64,000 bases of DNA from Mesorhizobium sp. ORS 3324 (GCA_000824825.2 LM655192.1:109113-173112); one strand, 5' to 3'. Positions 53,544 through 62,333 are shown, counted from the stretch's first letter. A program made the numbers and translations. The notes: generated by a model not told the origin, from the sequence alone.

Positions 53544-54563
53544 CTAGCGAGACGACCAGACCGGAAACAGATCGCCAGCGGCGGGCGTTGCCGCGTGGAC
53601 ACCGCGGGCGATGGCGCGGGCCATGGTGGCGCCTGCCGTCGCATAGAGATCGATCGCCGCCTCGGCGCTGAGCTCGATGCCGCTTTTGCCGGTCGCCAGC
53701 GCAAAGACAAGGTCGCCGTCGGCCGGCGTATGGGTCGGCCATATGGCGCGCGCGAAACCGTCATGCGCCGAAATCGCGAGCCGCTTGGCGGCGGCCTTGG
53801 TCAGCACCGCGTCGGTGGCGATGACGGCAATCGTGGTATTGCTTCCTTCCGGCTGTGCTCCGACCGGCCTGTCGCGGTATTTCAACAGTATTTTCCTGGC
53901 GTCTGTCGGCATCGGATCGGGATAACCCAGTCCGCCGAACTCGTCGCCGATCTCGAAGGGGGCTGCCCAGAAATGGCGGCTGCGCCCAACCGTCACCGAG
54001 CCGGTCGGGTTGACGGCGGCGAGTGCGCCGACGGTGACGCCGCTGTCGAGCACCGTCGAGGCGGAGCCCAGCCCGCCTTTCAGCCCGGAGGTCAGCGCGC
54101 CGGTGCCGGCGCCGACCGTGCCGATCGGAAAGTCGGCCGTTGCCGCCTGCACAGCTTCATAGCCGAGTTCGCGGTAGGGCGGATAACGTCCCCAGTCCTT
54201 GTCCCCGCCATTGGGTAGGTCAAAGAGGATCGCCGCCGGCACGATCGGCACGCGGAAGCCGCCGACCTCATAGCCGATGTTCTTCTCTCGCAGCGACGCC
54301 TGCACGCCGGAGGCCGCGTCGAGGCCGAAGGCCGAGCCACCGGACAGCACAACGGCATGGATGGCCACGATCGAGTTCTGCGGCTCGAGCAGGTCGGTCT
54401 CGCGCGTCCCCGGCGCGCCGCCCAGCACCTGGACGCCGGCCACCGCCGGTTCCTCGCACAGCACCACCGTGACGCCGGATTTCAGCTTGGCGTCGGCGGC
54501 ATTGCCGACGCTGAGGCCGGCGACATCGGTGATCAGGTTGCGAGGCCCGGCGCGGAACATCAT
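53544..54563 (-). CDS. P1-family aminopeptidase (DmpA/BapA-like)
   Basis: The 339-aa product is an Ntn-type P1 peptidase. It starts GPRNLITDVAGLSVGNA, has VVLSGGSAFGLDAASGV in the first part and the self-processing site region GSNTTIAVIATDAVLTKA, where the alpha/beta chain break and nucleophile are expected. Family enzymes remove N-terminal residues, including D- or beta-amino acids, from short peptides. Its ATG overlaps the stop of the upstream binding-protein gene (ATGA), and the GGAGG ribosome site lies inside that gene's end. No signal peptide is seen. Confidence 0.92.
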   Translation of the reverse strand: MMFRAGPRNLITDVAGLSVGNAADAKLKSGVTVVLCEEPAVAGVQVLGGAPGTRETDLLEPQNSIVAIHAVVLSGGSAFGLDAASGVQASLREKNIGYEVGGFRVPIVPAAILFDLPNGGDKDWGRYPPYRELGYEAVQAATADFPIGTVGAGTGALTSGLKGGLGSASTVLDSGVTVGALAAVNPTGSVTVGRSRHFWAAPFEIGDEFGGLGYPDPMPTDARKILLKYRDRPVGAQPEGSNTTIAVIATDAVLTKAAAKRLAISAHDGFARAIWPTHTPADGDLVFALATGKSGIELSAEAAIDLYATAGATMARAIARGVHAATPAAGDLFPVWSSR

Positions 54564-55630
54564 TTTTCCTCCAGCGGCACGAAATGTGTGCCGTCGAAGC
54601 GGAAGGTGCGAAAGGGGTTCTGGCTGAGATCGCCCTTGTCGCCGAAGCGGACGGTGCCGATCGCGGTCGCGAAGTCGTGCCCGGTCAGCGTCTCGGCGAG
54701 CGGCTTGCCGGAGCTTTCTGCGTCCGCCACCGCCGCCTTGGCGACCTCCAGCGCTGCATAGGCCGGCAGCGTATAGCCGTCCGTCACAATCTTCCTTTCG
54801 CCAAAGGCCTGCACCACCTTTGGGTCCGCGACTTCCACCCATTCGGGCAAGGCGATCATCAGCGTGCCGACCGCATAGGGAACGTCGCCGGGCGGGGTTC
54901 GCAGCGTCTCGCCGCCGGCGAAGGTGATGCCGGCATTGAGCTGGGCGGCGTCGCGCCCCATGATGGCGATGTCGTCGCCGTCGCCGCCGGCAAACACTTT
55001 TGTAGCTCCTGCTTTCTTCAAGCGGCCGATCAGTCCGATCTGATTGTCGAGCTGCGGCCGGAAAGTGTCGACGAAGACCGGCTTCAGCGCCGCCTGCTCG
55101 GCCATCGCGCGAAAAGTCTCGGCGATCTCCCGGCCATAGATGGTGCCGTCATCGACGATGGCGAACAGTTCGTTCTGCCAGAGCCGGGTGAGGATCGTGG
55201 CCACCGCATTGCGTTCGTCGTCGCCGCGCGGCCCGAGCCGGTAGACAGGCCAACCGGTCTTGGCGCGACGGTCGGTCAGGCTCTCCGTGCGCACGCCCAC
55301 GGTGATGACTGGAATGTTGGCGTCCTTCAGGATCGGCAGCGCCGCCTCGATCGCCTCGGTGCAGAGAAAACCCACGACGATATTGACCTTGGCGTCCGCG
55401 AGCTGCCTGGCGGCTGTTGCGCCACCATCGGCCGTGCAGGCGTCATCGGCGGTCTTGACCGTGACGCCTTGGGCCTCAGCCGCCAGACCGGCGCCGTTCT
55501 CGATCTGCTGGCCGAGGATGGCCGATGGACCCGAGAGCGGTGCCGCGACGCCAACCAGAATATCGGCATTGGCGCTCGCGGCCAGCGACAGCCAGAACAG
55601 CGCGGCTAATGTCGTCGTGATATGGCGCAT
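54560..55630 (-). CDS. LivJ-like ABC substrate-binding protein
   Basis: The product from ATG 55630 is 356 aa with a signal peptide (MRHITTTLAALFWLSLAASA, then NA-D). The mature part has the leucine/isoleucine/valine-binding fold: ILVGVAAPLSGPSAILGQQI, AARQLADAKVNIVVGFLC and FAGGDGDDIAIMGRDA. A GTG at 55672 is an alternative start. No permease or ATPase is nearby; only the P1 aminopeptidase follows, overlapping by four bases. The ligand could be an amino acid or small peptide. Confidence 0.88.
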   Translation of the reverse strand: MRHITTTLAALFWLSLAASANADILVGVAAPLSGPSAILGQQIENGAGLAAEAQGVTVKTADDACTADGGATAARQLADAKVNIVVGFLCTEAIEAALPILKDANIPVITVGVRTESLTDRRAKTGWPVYRLGPRGDDERNAVATILTRLWQNELFAIVDDGTIYGREIAETFRAMAEQAALKPVFVDTFRPQLDNQIGLIGRLKKAGATKVFAGGDGDDIAIMGRDAAQLNAGITFAGGETLRTPPGDVPYAVGTLMIALPEWVEVADPKVVQAFGERKIVTDGYTLPAYAALEVAKAAVADAESSGKPLAETLTGHDFATAIGTVRFGDKGDLSQNPFRTFRFDGTHFVPLEEK

Positions 55631-55653
55631 TCGGGCGAAGAGGTCCTCCGTGC

Positions 55654-55668
55654 CGGACTTATAGTCCG
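55654..55668. promoter_or_regulatory. Inverted repeat at start of binding-protein gene
   Basis: CGGACT-TAT-AGTCCG is a perfect 6-3-6 inverted repeat 24 bases before the preferred ATG of the LivJ-like gene (and just inside its alternative GTG start). It may be an operator; if so, the ATG at 55630 is the true start. Confidence 0.35.
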
Positions 55669-55796
55669 ACACTATTCCAGCAAAGCCCTAAAGTCTGGCT
55701 AAGCCCCGCGCAACACGTGAATTTCGGGATTGCGGTCAGGCACTTCGCTTGTGGCATGCAATATGTGGCCATATATAACGGGCTGGTTTTTGACAG

Positions 55797-56303
55797 GTGG
55801 ATCATCAGGTGCTGAAGATCAACGACATCGGGCCGCAGGCCTATCGCGATGCGATGGCGCATTTTGCCGGCCATGTGCATGTGGTGACCACTGGCGGCCC
55901 GGCGGGCAAAAGGGGCGCCACGGTGATCGCCGCCTGCTCGGTCTCGGACACGCCGCCGACGGTCCTCGTCTGCCTCAATCGCGAAAATCCCAAGAACGAG
56001 CCCTTCATCAAGAATGGCAACTTCGCGCTAAACACGCTGGCCTCGGACCAGGAAGCACTGTCGGTCGGCTTCTCCGGCATCACCGGCCTGCCGCCGGAAG
56101 AGCGCTTCGCGCTCGGCGAATGGGATGTGATCTCGACCGGTGCGCCGACGCTGAAAGGTGCGCTTGCCGTATTCGACTGCCAGATCATCGATGCCAAGGA
56201 TCTCGCCACACATCGTGTGCTTTTTGGCAAGGTGACTGGCCTGCGCATCGGCGATAATCTGCGGCCGCTGATCTACCACAACCGCGGCTACCACGTTCTG
56301 TGA
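55797..56303 (+). CDS. Flavin reductase family protein
   Basis: The 168-aa product fits the FMN-binding split-barrel flavin reductases (HpaC-like): AMAHFAGHVHVVTTGG, GATVIAACSVSDTPPTVLVCL, and LNTLASDQEALSVGFSG. Such proteins supply reduced flavin to a partner oxygenase. Two GTG starts are possible; the one at 55809 has AGGTGG eight bases before it and is the better supported. The partner monooxygenase is not in the window. Confidence 0.9.
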   Translation: MDHQVLKINDIGPQAYRDAMAHFAGHVHVVTTGGPAGKRGATVIAACSVSDTPPTVLVCLNRENPKNEPFIKNGNFALNTLASDQEALSVGFSGITGLPPEERFALGEWDVISTGAPTLKGALAVFDCQIIDAKDLATHRVLFGKVTGLRIGDNLRPLIYHNRGYHVL

Positions 56304-56332
56304 GACGGGCGCGCGGCATCCACGGAGACAAG

Positions 56333-57262
56333 ATGACCGCGCTTGCGCCGCGCCCCGCGCCGAAGTCGATCGACGAGACGCTCGATCTCCTGACCGGCGC
56401 GAACTATGTCGCCGATCGCTCGCTGGCAACGGTGCTGTTCCTGTCGCTGCGCATGAAGCGGCCGCTGTTCCTCGAAGGCGAGGCGGGCGTCGGCAAGACC
56501 GAGATCGCCAAGGTGCTGGCCGATGCGCTCGGCCGCCGGCTGATCCGCCTGCAATGCTATGAAGGGCTCGACGTCTCCTCCGCCGTCTACGAGTGGAACT
56601 ATGCCGCGCAGATGATCGAGATCCGCATGGAGGAGGCGGCGGGCAAGGTCGTGCGTTCCGACATGGAGCGCAACGTCTTTTCCGAGAAATACCTGATCCG
56701 GCGCCCGGTGCTCGACGCCTTGACCGGCAAGGCTGGCGCCGCTCCGGTCTTCCTCATCGACGAGCTCGACCGCACCGACGAGGCCTTCGAGGCCTTCCTG
56801 CTCGAGATCCTGTCGGACTTCCAGGTGACCGTCCCGGAGCTCGGCACGATCAAGGCGGAAGAGCCGCCGATCGTCATTATCACCACCAACCGCACGCGCG
56901 AGATCCACGACGCGCTGAAGCGGCGTTGCCTCTATCACTGGGTCGACTATCCCAATGCCGAGCGCGAGCTGGAGATCGTGCGCCGCAAGGTGCCGCAGGC
57001 GAACAGCCGGCTGTCGGCAGAGGTGGTGTCCTTCATCCAGAAGCTGCGTCAGATCGAGCTGTTCAAGGCGCCGGGCGTCGCCGAGACCATCGACTGGGCT
57101 GGCGCCCTGACCGAGCTCGACAAGGTGGCGCTCGACCCGGAGACGGTCTCCGACACGATCGGCGTGCTGCTCAAATACCAGGACGACATTGCCCGCATCG
57201 AACAAGGCGAGGGCCGGCGCATCCTCAACGAGGTGAAGGCCGAGCTGTCGGCCGCGGAGTAG
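56333..57262 (+). CDS. MoxR-type AAA+ ATPase (CoxD-like)
   Basis: The 309-aa product has Walker A EGEAGVGKTE at about residues 48-57, Walker B VFLIDELDRTDEAFEAF, and sensor ITTNRTREIHDALKRRC. It matches the MoxR subfamily paired with VWA proteins, as CoxD is with CoxE in carbon monoxide dehydrogenase operons, where it helps insert the active-site metals. ATG 56333 follows GGAG. The VWA gene starts 4 bases after the stop. Confidence 0.94.
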   Translation: MTALAPRPAPKSIDETLDLLTGANYVADRSLATVLFLSLRMKRPLFLEGEAGVGKTEIAKVLADALGRRLIRLQCYEGLDVSSAVYEWNYAAQMIEIRMEEAAGKVVRSDMERNVFSEKYLIRRPVLDALTGKAGAAPVFLIDELDRTDEAFEAFLLEILSDFQVTVPELGTIKAEEPPIVIITTNRTREIHDALKRRCLYHWVDYPNAERELEIVRRKVPQANSRLSAEVVSFIQKLRQIELFKAPGVAETIDWAGALTELDKVALDPETVSDTIGVLLKYQDDIARIEQGEGRRILNEVKAELSAAE

Positions 57263-57266
57263 CGAC

Positions 57267-58517
57267 ATGCCGGTGCGCGGTCCGGAACCCAGAGAGGCGA
57301 CGGCGGAGGGGCGCATCGCCGACAACATCGTCTATTTCGCCCGTGCGCTGCGCAAGGCCGGCATGCGCGTCGGGCCGGCCTCGGTCAAGGATGCCATCGA
57401 GGCGGTGCTCGCCGCCGGGATCGGTTCGCGCGACGATTTCTACTGGACGCTGCATGCGGTGCTGGTCTCGCGGCATGAGGACCATCCCGTCTTCGACGAA
57501 GCCTTCCGCCTGTTCTGGAAGTCGCGCGAACTGATCGAGAAGATGCTGGCGATGTTCTCGCCGGTAGCGCCGGACAATGCTGAAAAGCAAAAGCCGCGCG
57601 CGGCCGAGAACCGCGTCAGCCAGGCGATGTTCGAAGGCCATCAGAAGAACCAGCCGGCGCGGGAAGTGCCGGAGATCGAGGTCGATGCGCGATTCACCTT
57701 CTCCGGCAACGAGGTGCTGCGCGGCAGGGATTTTGCGCAGATGGATGCGGCCGAACTGGCCGAGGCCAAAAAGGCGATCGCAGCTCTGCGGTTGCCCTTC
57801 GATCTGGTCCGCACGCGGCGCTTCAAGGCTGATGCGCAAGGGCGGCGCATCGATCCGCGCGCCATGATGCGGTCTGCGTCACGCACCGGCGGCGCGCTGA
57901 TCCTGCCGAAATTCCGCTCGGCGCGCGAAGTGCATCCGCCGCTGGTGGTGCTTGCCGACATTTCAGGCTCGATGAGCCAGTACACGCGTATCTTCCTGCA
58001 TTTCCTGCACGCGCTGACGGAAAAGCGGCGGCGCGTGCACGCCTTCGTCTTCGGCACGCGGCTGACGAACCTGACCCGCCAGATGCGGCATCGCGATCCC
58101 GACGAAGCGCTGGCCGAATGCTCGATGGCCGTGAAGGACTGGTCCGGTGGGACCCGGATCGGGGACGCGCTCGCCGAATTCAATCGCTTGTGGTCGCGCC
58201 GCGTGCTCGGGCAGGGCGCCGTGGTGCTGCTGATCACCGATGGGCTGGAGCGCGACGACGTCACCGGCCTGCCGGAAGAAATGGAGCGGCTGCACAAATC
58301 CTGCCGCCTGCTGATCTGGCTCAATCCGCTGTTGCGCTTCGACGGGTTCGAGGCGCGCGCCCGCGGCGTGAAGGCGATCCTGCCGCATGTCGACGAGTTC
58401 CGGGCGGTGCACAATCTCGACGCGCTGGCCGATCTTTGCGCCTCGCTGGATCAGCGTCCGGCCGCTACGGTCGATCCGCGCCGCTGGCTGCAGACTGGCG
58501 GGAGGCGCGCGGCTTAG
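57267..58517 (+). CDS. VWA-domain protein (CoxE-like)
   Basis: The 416-aa product has a C-terminal von Willebrand A domain. Its MIDAS motif ADISGSMSQYTRIF has the first aspartate near residue 231, and the distal metal contacts lie in SGGTRIGDALAEFN and LITDGLERDD. This is the CoxE family, partner of the MoxR ATPase. It should act as a metal-dependent adaptor presenting an immature molybdenum enzyme to the ATPase. Confidence 0.93.
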   Translation: MPVRGPEPREATAEGRIADNIVYFARALRKAGMRVGPASVKDAIEAVLAAGIGSRDDFYWTLHAVLVSRHEDHPVFDEAFRLFWKSRELIEKMLAMFSPVAPDNAEKQKPRAAENRVSQAMFEGHQKNQPAREVPEIEVDARFTFSGNEVLRGRDFAQMDAAELAEAKKAIAALRLPFDLVRTRRFKADAQGRRIDPRAMMRSASRTGGALILPKFRSAREVHPPLVVLADISGSMSQYTRIFLHFLHALTEKRRRVHAFVFGTRLTNLTRQMRHRDPDEALAECSMAVKDWSGGTRIGDALAEFNRLWSRRVLGQGAVVLLITDGLERDDVTGLPEEMERLHKSCRLLIWLNPLLRFDGFEARARGVKAILPHVDEFRAVHNLDALADLCASLDQRPAATVDPRRWLQTGGRRAA

Positions 58518-58575
58518 CCATATGTTGGTGGGGAACAGATTTTCCCAGGGAAAACAGACTTTGCGAGAAGTGACG

Positions 58576-58914
58576 ATGGACGAGAGCATTTATCTCGATG
58601 AGGCCCGCGATCCCCTGATCATCGCGGAAGGCTGGATGAAGGACGGCAAGGATGTTGCCATCGCGACCGTGGTCGAGACCTGGGGTTCAGCACCGCGCCC
58701 GGTCGGCAGCCATCTGGTCATCGACGCCGAGGGCAATTTCCACGGCTCGGTCTCCGGCGGCTGCGTCGAGGGCGCGGTGGTGGCGGAAGCGATCGATGTG
58801 ATCGATTCGGGCAAGGCGAGGATGCTGGAGTTCGGCGTCGCCGATGAGACCGCCTGGCAGGTGGGGCTCTCCTGCGGCGGCCGCATCAAGGTCTATGTCG
58901 AGCGCCTAGGCTGA
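58576..58914 (+). CDS. XdhC/CoxI N-terminal domain protein
   Basis: The 112-aa product is only the first domain of XdhC: VATVVETWGSAPRPVGSHLVI (in parts), GSVSGGCVEGAVVAEA with the family cysteine, and LSCGGRIKVYVERL. XdhC binds molybdopterin cofactor and protects it until it is sulfurated and inserted. Its second half is supplied by the next gene, 6 bases later. Confidence 0.92.
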   Translation: MDESIYLDEARDPLIIAEGWMKDGKDVAIATVVETWGSAPRPVGSHLVIDAEGNFHGSVSGGCVEGAVVAEAIDVIDSGKARMLEFGVADETAWQVGLSCGGRIKVYVERLG

Positions 58915-58920
58915 TCATTT

Positions 58921-59625
58921 ATGGACCCGTACGTTCTCAAGACATTGAATGAAGAGCGCCGCGCCCGGCGCGCCGCGGTGCTGGTCACCGATCTCGGCGA
59001 CGGCCGCGACCGCATCGTGCGCGAGGGCGACCACGTGGCGGGGGACCTCGGGGCGGCGGTCGCCAGGGCCTTCCGCACAGGCAATTCGGAATCGGTCGCG
59101 GCGGAAGGACGGACCTTCTTTCTCAATGCGCATCTGCCGCGCCCGCGCCTGGTGGTGATCGGCGCGGTGCATATCAGCCAGGCGCTGGCGCCGATGGCCA
59201 GGATCGCCGGCTATCCGGTCGAGATCATCGACCCGCGCACGGCCTTCGCCACGCCGGAGCGCTTTCCCGATGTCGCGTTGCATGCCGAATGGCCGGAGGA
59301 TGTGCTGAAGCGCGAGCCGCTCGACAGCTACACCGCGCTTGCCGCCGTCACCCACGATCCCAAGATCGACGATTTCGCGCTGAAGGCCGCGCTCGACGCC
59401 AGGTGCTTCTATGTCGGGGCGCTCGGCAGCAGGAAGACCCATGCCAAGCGGGTCGAGCGCCTGCTGGCGCTCGGCGCCAGCGCCGACCAGATTGCCCGCA
59501 TCCATGCGCCGATCGGGCTGGACATCGGCGCGGCGAGCCCGGCCGAGATCGCCGTCGCGGTGCTGGCACAGACTATCCATGCCTTCCGCTCGCGCGGCCT
59601 GGAAAGCAAAGGCGCCGTAGCGTGA
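58921..59625 (+). CDS. XdhC C-terminal (Rossmann) domain protein
   Basis: The 234-aa product carries the XdhC Rossmann domain: LVVIGAVHISQALAPMARIAG, then VDIIDPRTAF-like EIIDPRTAFATPERF, VGALGSRKTHAKRVERL and IHAPIGLDIGAASPAEIAVAVLAQ. With the preceding gene it makes a two-piece XdhC. Its stop overlaps the GTG of the next gene. Confidence 0.93.
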   Translation: MDPYVLKTLNEERRARRAAVLVTDLGDGRDRIVREGDHVAGDLGAAVARAFRTGNSESVAAEGRTFFLNAHLPRPRLVVIGAVHISQALAPMARIAGYPVEIIDPRTAFATPERFPDVALHAEWPEDVLKREPLDSYTALAAVTHDPKIDDFALKAALDARCFYVGALGSRKTHAKRVERLLALGASADQIARIHAPIGLDIGAASPAEIAVAVLAQTIHAFRSRGLESKGAVA

Positions 59626-61244
59626 AGTTCGGTCCGGTTCCGATCGAGCAGGCCGAAGGCGCGGTGCTCGCGCATGCGACCGCCGCTGGCGAGCGCCGGT
59701 TCCGCAAGGCGCATCGGCTGAGCGGCGCCGATGTCTTGGCGCTGAAGGCGGCCGGTATCAGCGAAGTCGTCGTAGCGGTTCTGGCGCCCGGCGATCTTGG
59801 CGAGGATGCCGCGGCCGAAAAGATCGCCTCGAGCATGACTCATCGCAATATCGAGACGAAGCCCGCCGCAACGGGACGCGTCAACCTGCACGCGGAAGCC
59901 GCCGGCGTCTTCACCGTCAGCGCCGAAATGATCGACGCCATCAATGCCATCGATCCGGCGATCACCATAGCGACCCTGGCGCAGCACGCGCCGGTCGAGA
60001 AGGGCCAGATGGTGGCGACGGTGAAGATTATCCCCTTTGCCGTCGCGGCAAGCCTGGTCGATGCGGTGGTCAAGATCTGCGCCGGCGGCGAGATCTTTGC
60101 CGTCAACGCCTACAAGCCGGTGAATGTCGGCGTGATCCAGACCACGCTCCCCAGCGTCAAGCCGAGCGTGCTCGACAAGACGCTGCGCGTTACCGAGGCG
60201 CGGTTGGCGCGCACGGGCGGCCGGCTGACGGCGGAGCGGCGCACGCCGCATGAGATCGTGCCCGTCGCGGAAGCAGCGGCCGCGCTAGCGCGAGACAACG
60301 ACATGGTGGTGATTTTCGGCGCCTCGGCGCTGGCCGATTTCGCCGATGTCATCCCGGCCGCGATCGAACGCGCAGGGGGTGCCGTTATCCGCGCGGGCAT
60401 GCCGGTCGATCCCGGCAACCTGCTGGTGCTCGGAACGCTGGCCGGCAAGCGCGTCATCGGCGCGCCCGGCTGCGCACGCAGCCCCAAGGAGAATGGTTTC
60501 GACTGGGTGCTCGACAGGCTGATCGCCGGGCTCGACGTGACGGCGCGCGACATTGCCGGCATGGGGGTCGGGGGCCTGCTGATGGAAATCCCGACCAGGC
60601 CGCAGCCGCGCGAGCCGTTGCCGGCCCCACAGTCGGCAAGAGCGGAGCCCAAGGTCGACATCGTGCTTCTTGCCGCCGGCCGCTCCAGCCGCATGGGCGG
60701 GCCGAACAAGCTCCTGGCGCTGTTCGACGGCAAGCCGCTGGTGCGGCGCACCGCCGAGCGGGCGCTGGGATCGAAGGCCGCCGGCACCATTGTCGTCACC
60801 GGCCATCAGCGCGAGCGGGTGCGCGCGGCGCTCTCGGGTCTCAAGGTGACGCTCGCCGACAATCCGGACTTCGCCGACGGGCTGGCTTCCTCGCTCAAAG
60901 CTGGCATTGCAAAGGTGGCGCCGGACGCAGCCGGCGCGATGATCGTGCTTGGCGACATGCCGGGCGTTTCGTCAAAGGACCTCGACAGCCTGATCGATGT
61001 GTTCCGCAAATCCGGCGGCCGTGCGGTGGTTCGCGCGGCGCATCTCGGAAAGCGCGGCAACCCGGTGCTGCTGCCGCGCTCGCTGTTTTCGGCCGTCGCG
61101 CATCTCGAGGGCGACACCGGCGCGCGCCATCTGGTCGAGGCCGAGGGGCTCGACGTCATCGATGTCGAGATCGGGCAGGGCGCCTCGATCGACGTCGACA
61201 CGCGCGAGGCGCTGGAAGGGGCGGGCGGCGTCCTGCAGGATTGA
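59622..61244 (+). CDS. Fusion: molybdopterin-binding domain plus MobA-like nucleotidyltransferase
   Basis: The 540-aa product is a two-domain fusion. Residues 1 to about 340 form a MoeA/MogA-like molybdopterin-binding region (KFGPVPIEQAEGAVLAHATA, VIFGASALADFADVIPAA, MPVDPGNLLVLG, GAPGCARSPKENGFD). Residues from about 347 are a MobA/MocA-type nucleotidyltransferase (VDIVLLAAGRSSRMGGPNKLL with the nucleotide-binding loop, and LGDMPGVSSKDLDSL). It probably attaches CMP or GMP to molybdenum cofactor, making the dinucleotide used by xanthine- or CO-dehydrogenase-type enzymes. GTG 59622 overlaps the previous stop. Confidence 0.92.
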   Translation: MKFGPVPIEQAEGAVLAHATAAGERRFRKAHRLSGADVLALKAAGISEVVVAVLAPGDLGEDAAAEKIASSMTHRNIETKPAATGRVNLHAEAAGVFTVSAEMIDAINAIDPAITIATLAQHAPVEKGQMVATVKIIPFAVAASLVDAVVKICAGGEIFAVNAYKPVNVGVIQTTLPSVKPSVLDKTLRVTEARLARTGGRLTAERRTPHEIVPVAEAAAALARDNDMVVIFGASALADFADVIPAAIERAGGAVIRAGMPVDPGNLLVLGTLAGKRVIGAPGCARSPKENGFDWVLDRLIAGLDVTARDIAGMGVGGLLMEIPTRPQPREPLPAPQSARAEPKVDIVLLAAGRSSRMGGPNKLLALFDGKPLVRRTAERALGSKAAGTIVVTGHQRERVRAALSGLKVTLADNPDFADGLASSLKAGIAKVAPDAAGAMIVLGDMPGVSSKDLDSLIDVFRKSGGRAVVRAAHLGKRGNPVLLPRSLFSAVAHLEGDTGARHLVEAEGLDVIDVEIGQGASIDVDTREALEGAGGVLQD

Positions 61245-61265
61245 CAAAGCAGAGCCGAAGCACGC

Positions 61266-62333
61266 ATGCCTCTCGGCATGTCCTTTCGCTGCCTTCCTTT
61301 CGACTTTCGGCCCTTACCCACCTCTCGCCCGCCGGCCATCCCTCCCTCAAGGGGGGAGATTGGCAGCTCGCGCGACGACATGTATCCTGCTCCGTTGGCG
61401 ATTGGCGAAGGCATCGGCGACGTTCGATCTCCGCCCTTGAGGGGGAGATGGCCGATATCCACGCTCCATGCCTGTCTGATTTCGCTGCTTTTCCTCTTGC
61501 CCGTCACCTCAGCCGAAGCTCTCGAGCTGAAACCCTTCAAGGACGACCTGTTCGCTTATCCGGCGGCGCTGTCGAGCGGCGACAACGGCGCCTACACGGT
61601 CCTCGACTATCATGAGATGCGCGACATCAATCAGCGCGACGAGGTGCCGGAAAAGCGCGTGCGTGCGCAATATACCGATCCCGGCGTGCGCAAGGTGCAG
61701 CAGGACCTGATGCTGAAAACCGATGCCGGCGATGTCAGGCACGTCGCGGTCGGCCAGACCGAGGGTGCTTCCATCATCGTACTCTACCTCCACGGGCAGG
61801 GCGGCAGCCGCAAGCAGGGCATCGACGACTTCACCTTCGGCGGCAATTTCAACCGCATCAAGAATCTGATGGCCGAGAATGGCGGCCTCTACCTCTCGCC
61901 CGATTTTCCCGATTTCGGCGACAAGGGCGCCGCCCAGGTGGCAGCGCTGATCGATCACTATGCCGAGAAATCGCCCGGCGCCAAGATCTTCGTCGCCTGC
62001 GGCTCTATGGGTGGCATGCTGTGCTGGAAGCTCGCCGATCGCAAGGATACGGGTGCCCGCATCAATGGCCTGCTCCTGCTCGGCTCGCTTTGGGACGAAA
62101 GCTTTCTGACCAGCCCCGCCTTCAAGCGCCGCGTGCCGGTGTTCTTCGGCCAGGGCAGCCATGACGTGGTGTTCGATGTGGCGAAACAGGAGGCGTTCTT
62201 CCGCTCGATCCTTGCCAAGTCGAAGGCCTATCCGACCCGCTTCGTGCGCTTCGAGACCGGCACGCACGGCACGCCAATCCGCATGGTCGACTGGCGTGGT
62301 ACGCTGAACTGGATGCTGACGAAAGCGCCTTAG
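61266..62333 (+). CDS. Exported alpha/beta hydrolase, start uncertain
   Basis: The well-defined part starts with a signal-like helix (STLHACLISLLFLLPVTSAEA, in parts) at about 61456-61520. It continues into an alpha/beta hydrolase with VLYLHGQGGSRKQGIDD, the nucleophile elbow ACGSMGG, and an acid/histidine pair in FFGQGSHDVV and ETGTHGTP. The frame stays open upstream to 61266, but that stretch reads through a palindromic repeat. ATG 61380 lies within the repeat, and a shorter start near 61450 would fit the signal peptide better. It probably acts in the periplasm; substrate unknown. Confidence 0.78.
   Translation: MPLGMSFRCLPFDFRPLPTSRPPAIPPSRGEIGSSRDDMYPAPLAIGEGIGDVRSPPLRGRWPISTLHACLISLLFLLPVTSAEALELKPFKDDLFAYPAALSSGDNGAYTVLDYHEMRDINQRDEVPEKRVRAQYTDPGVRKVQQDLMLKTDAGDVRHVAVGQTEGASIIVLYLHGQGGSRKQGIDDFTFGGNFNRIKNLMAENGGLYLSPDFPDFGDKGAAQVAALIDHYAEKSPGAKIFVACGSMGGMLCWKLADRKDTGARINGLLLLGSLWDESFLTSPAFKRRVPVFFGQGSHDVVFDVAKQEAFFRSILAKSKAYPTRFVRFETGTHGTPIRMVDWRGTLNWMLTKAP
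61315..61455. repeat. Palindromic repeat variant at 5' end of hydrolase gene
   Basis: CCCTCAAGGGGGGAGATTGG at the left and a mirrored CCGCCCTTGAGGGGGAGATG at the right have the pattern of a family A hairpin with different bases. A GGCGATTGGCGAAGGCATCG middle also resembles the family. The repeat overlaps the putative 5' end of the next reading frame, which may therefore start inside it. Confidence 0.5.
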
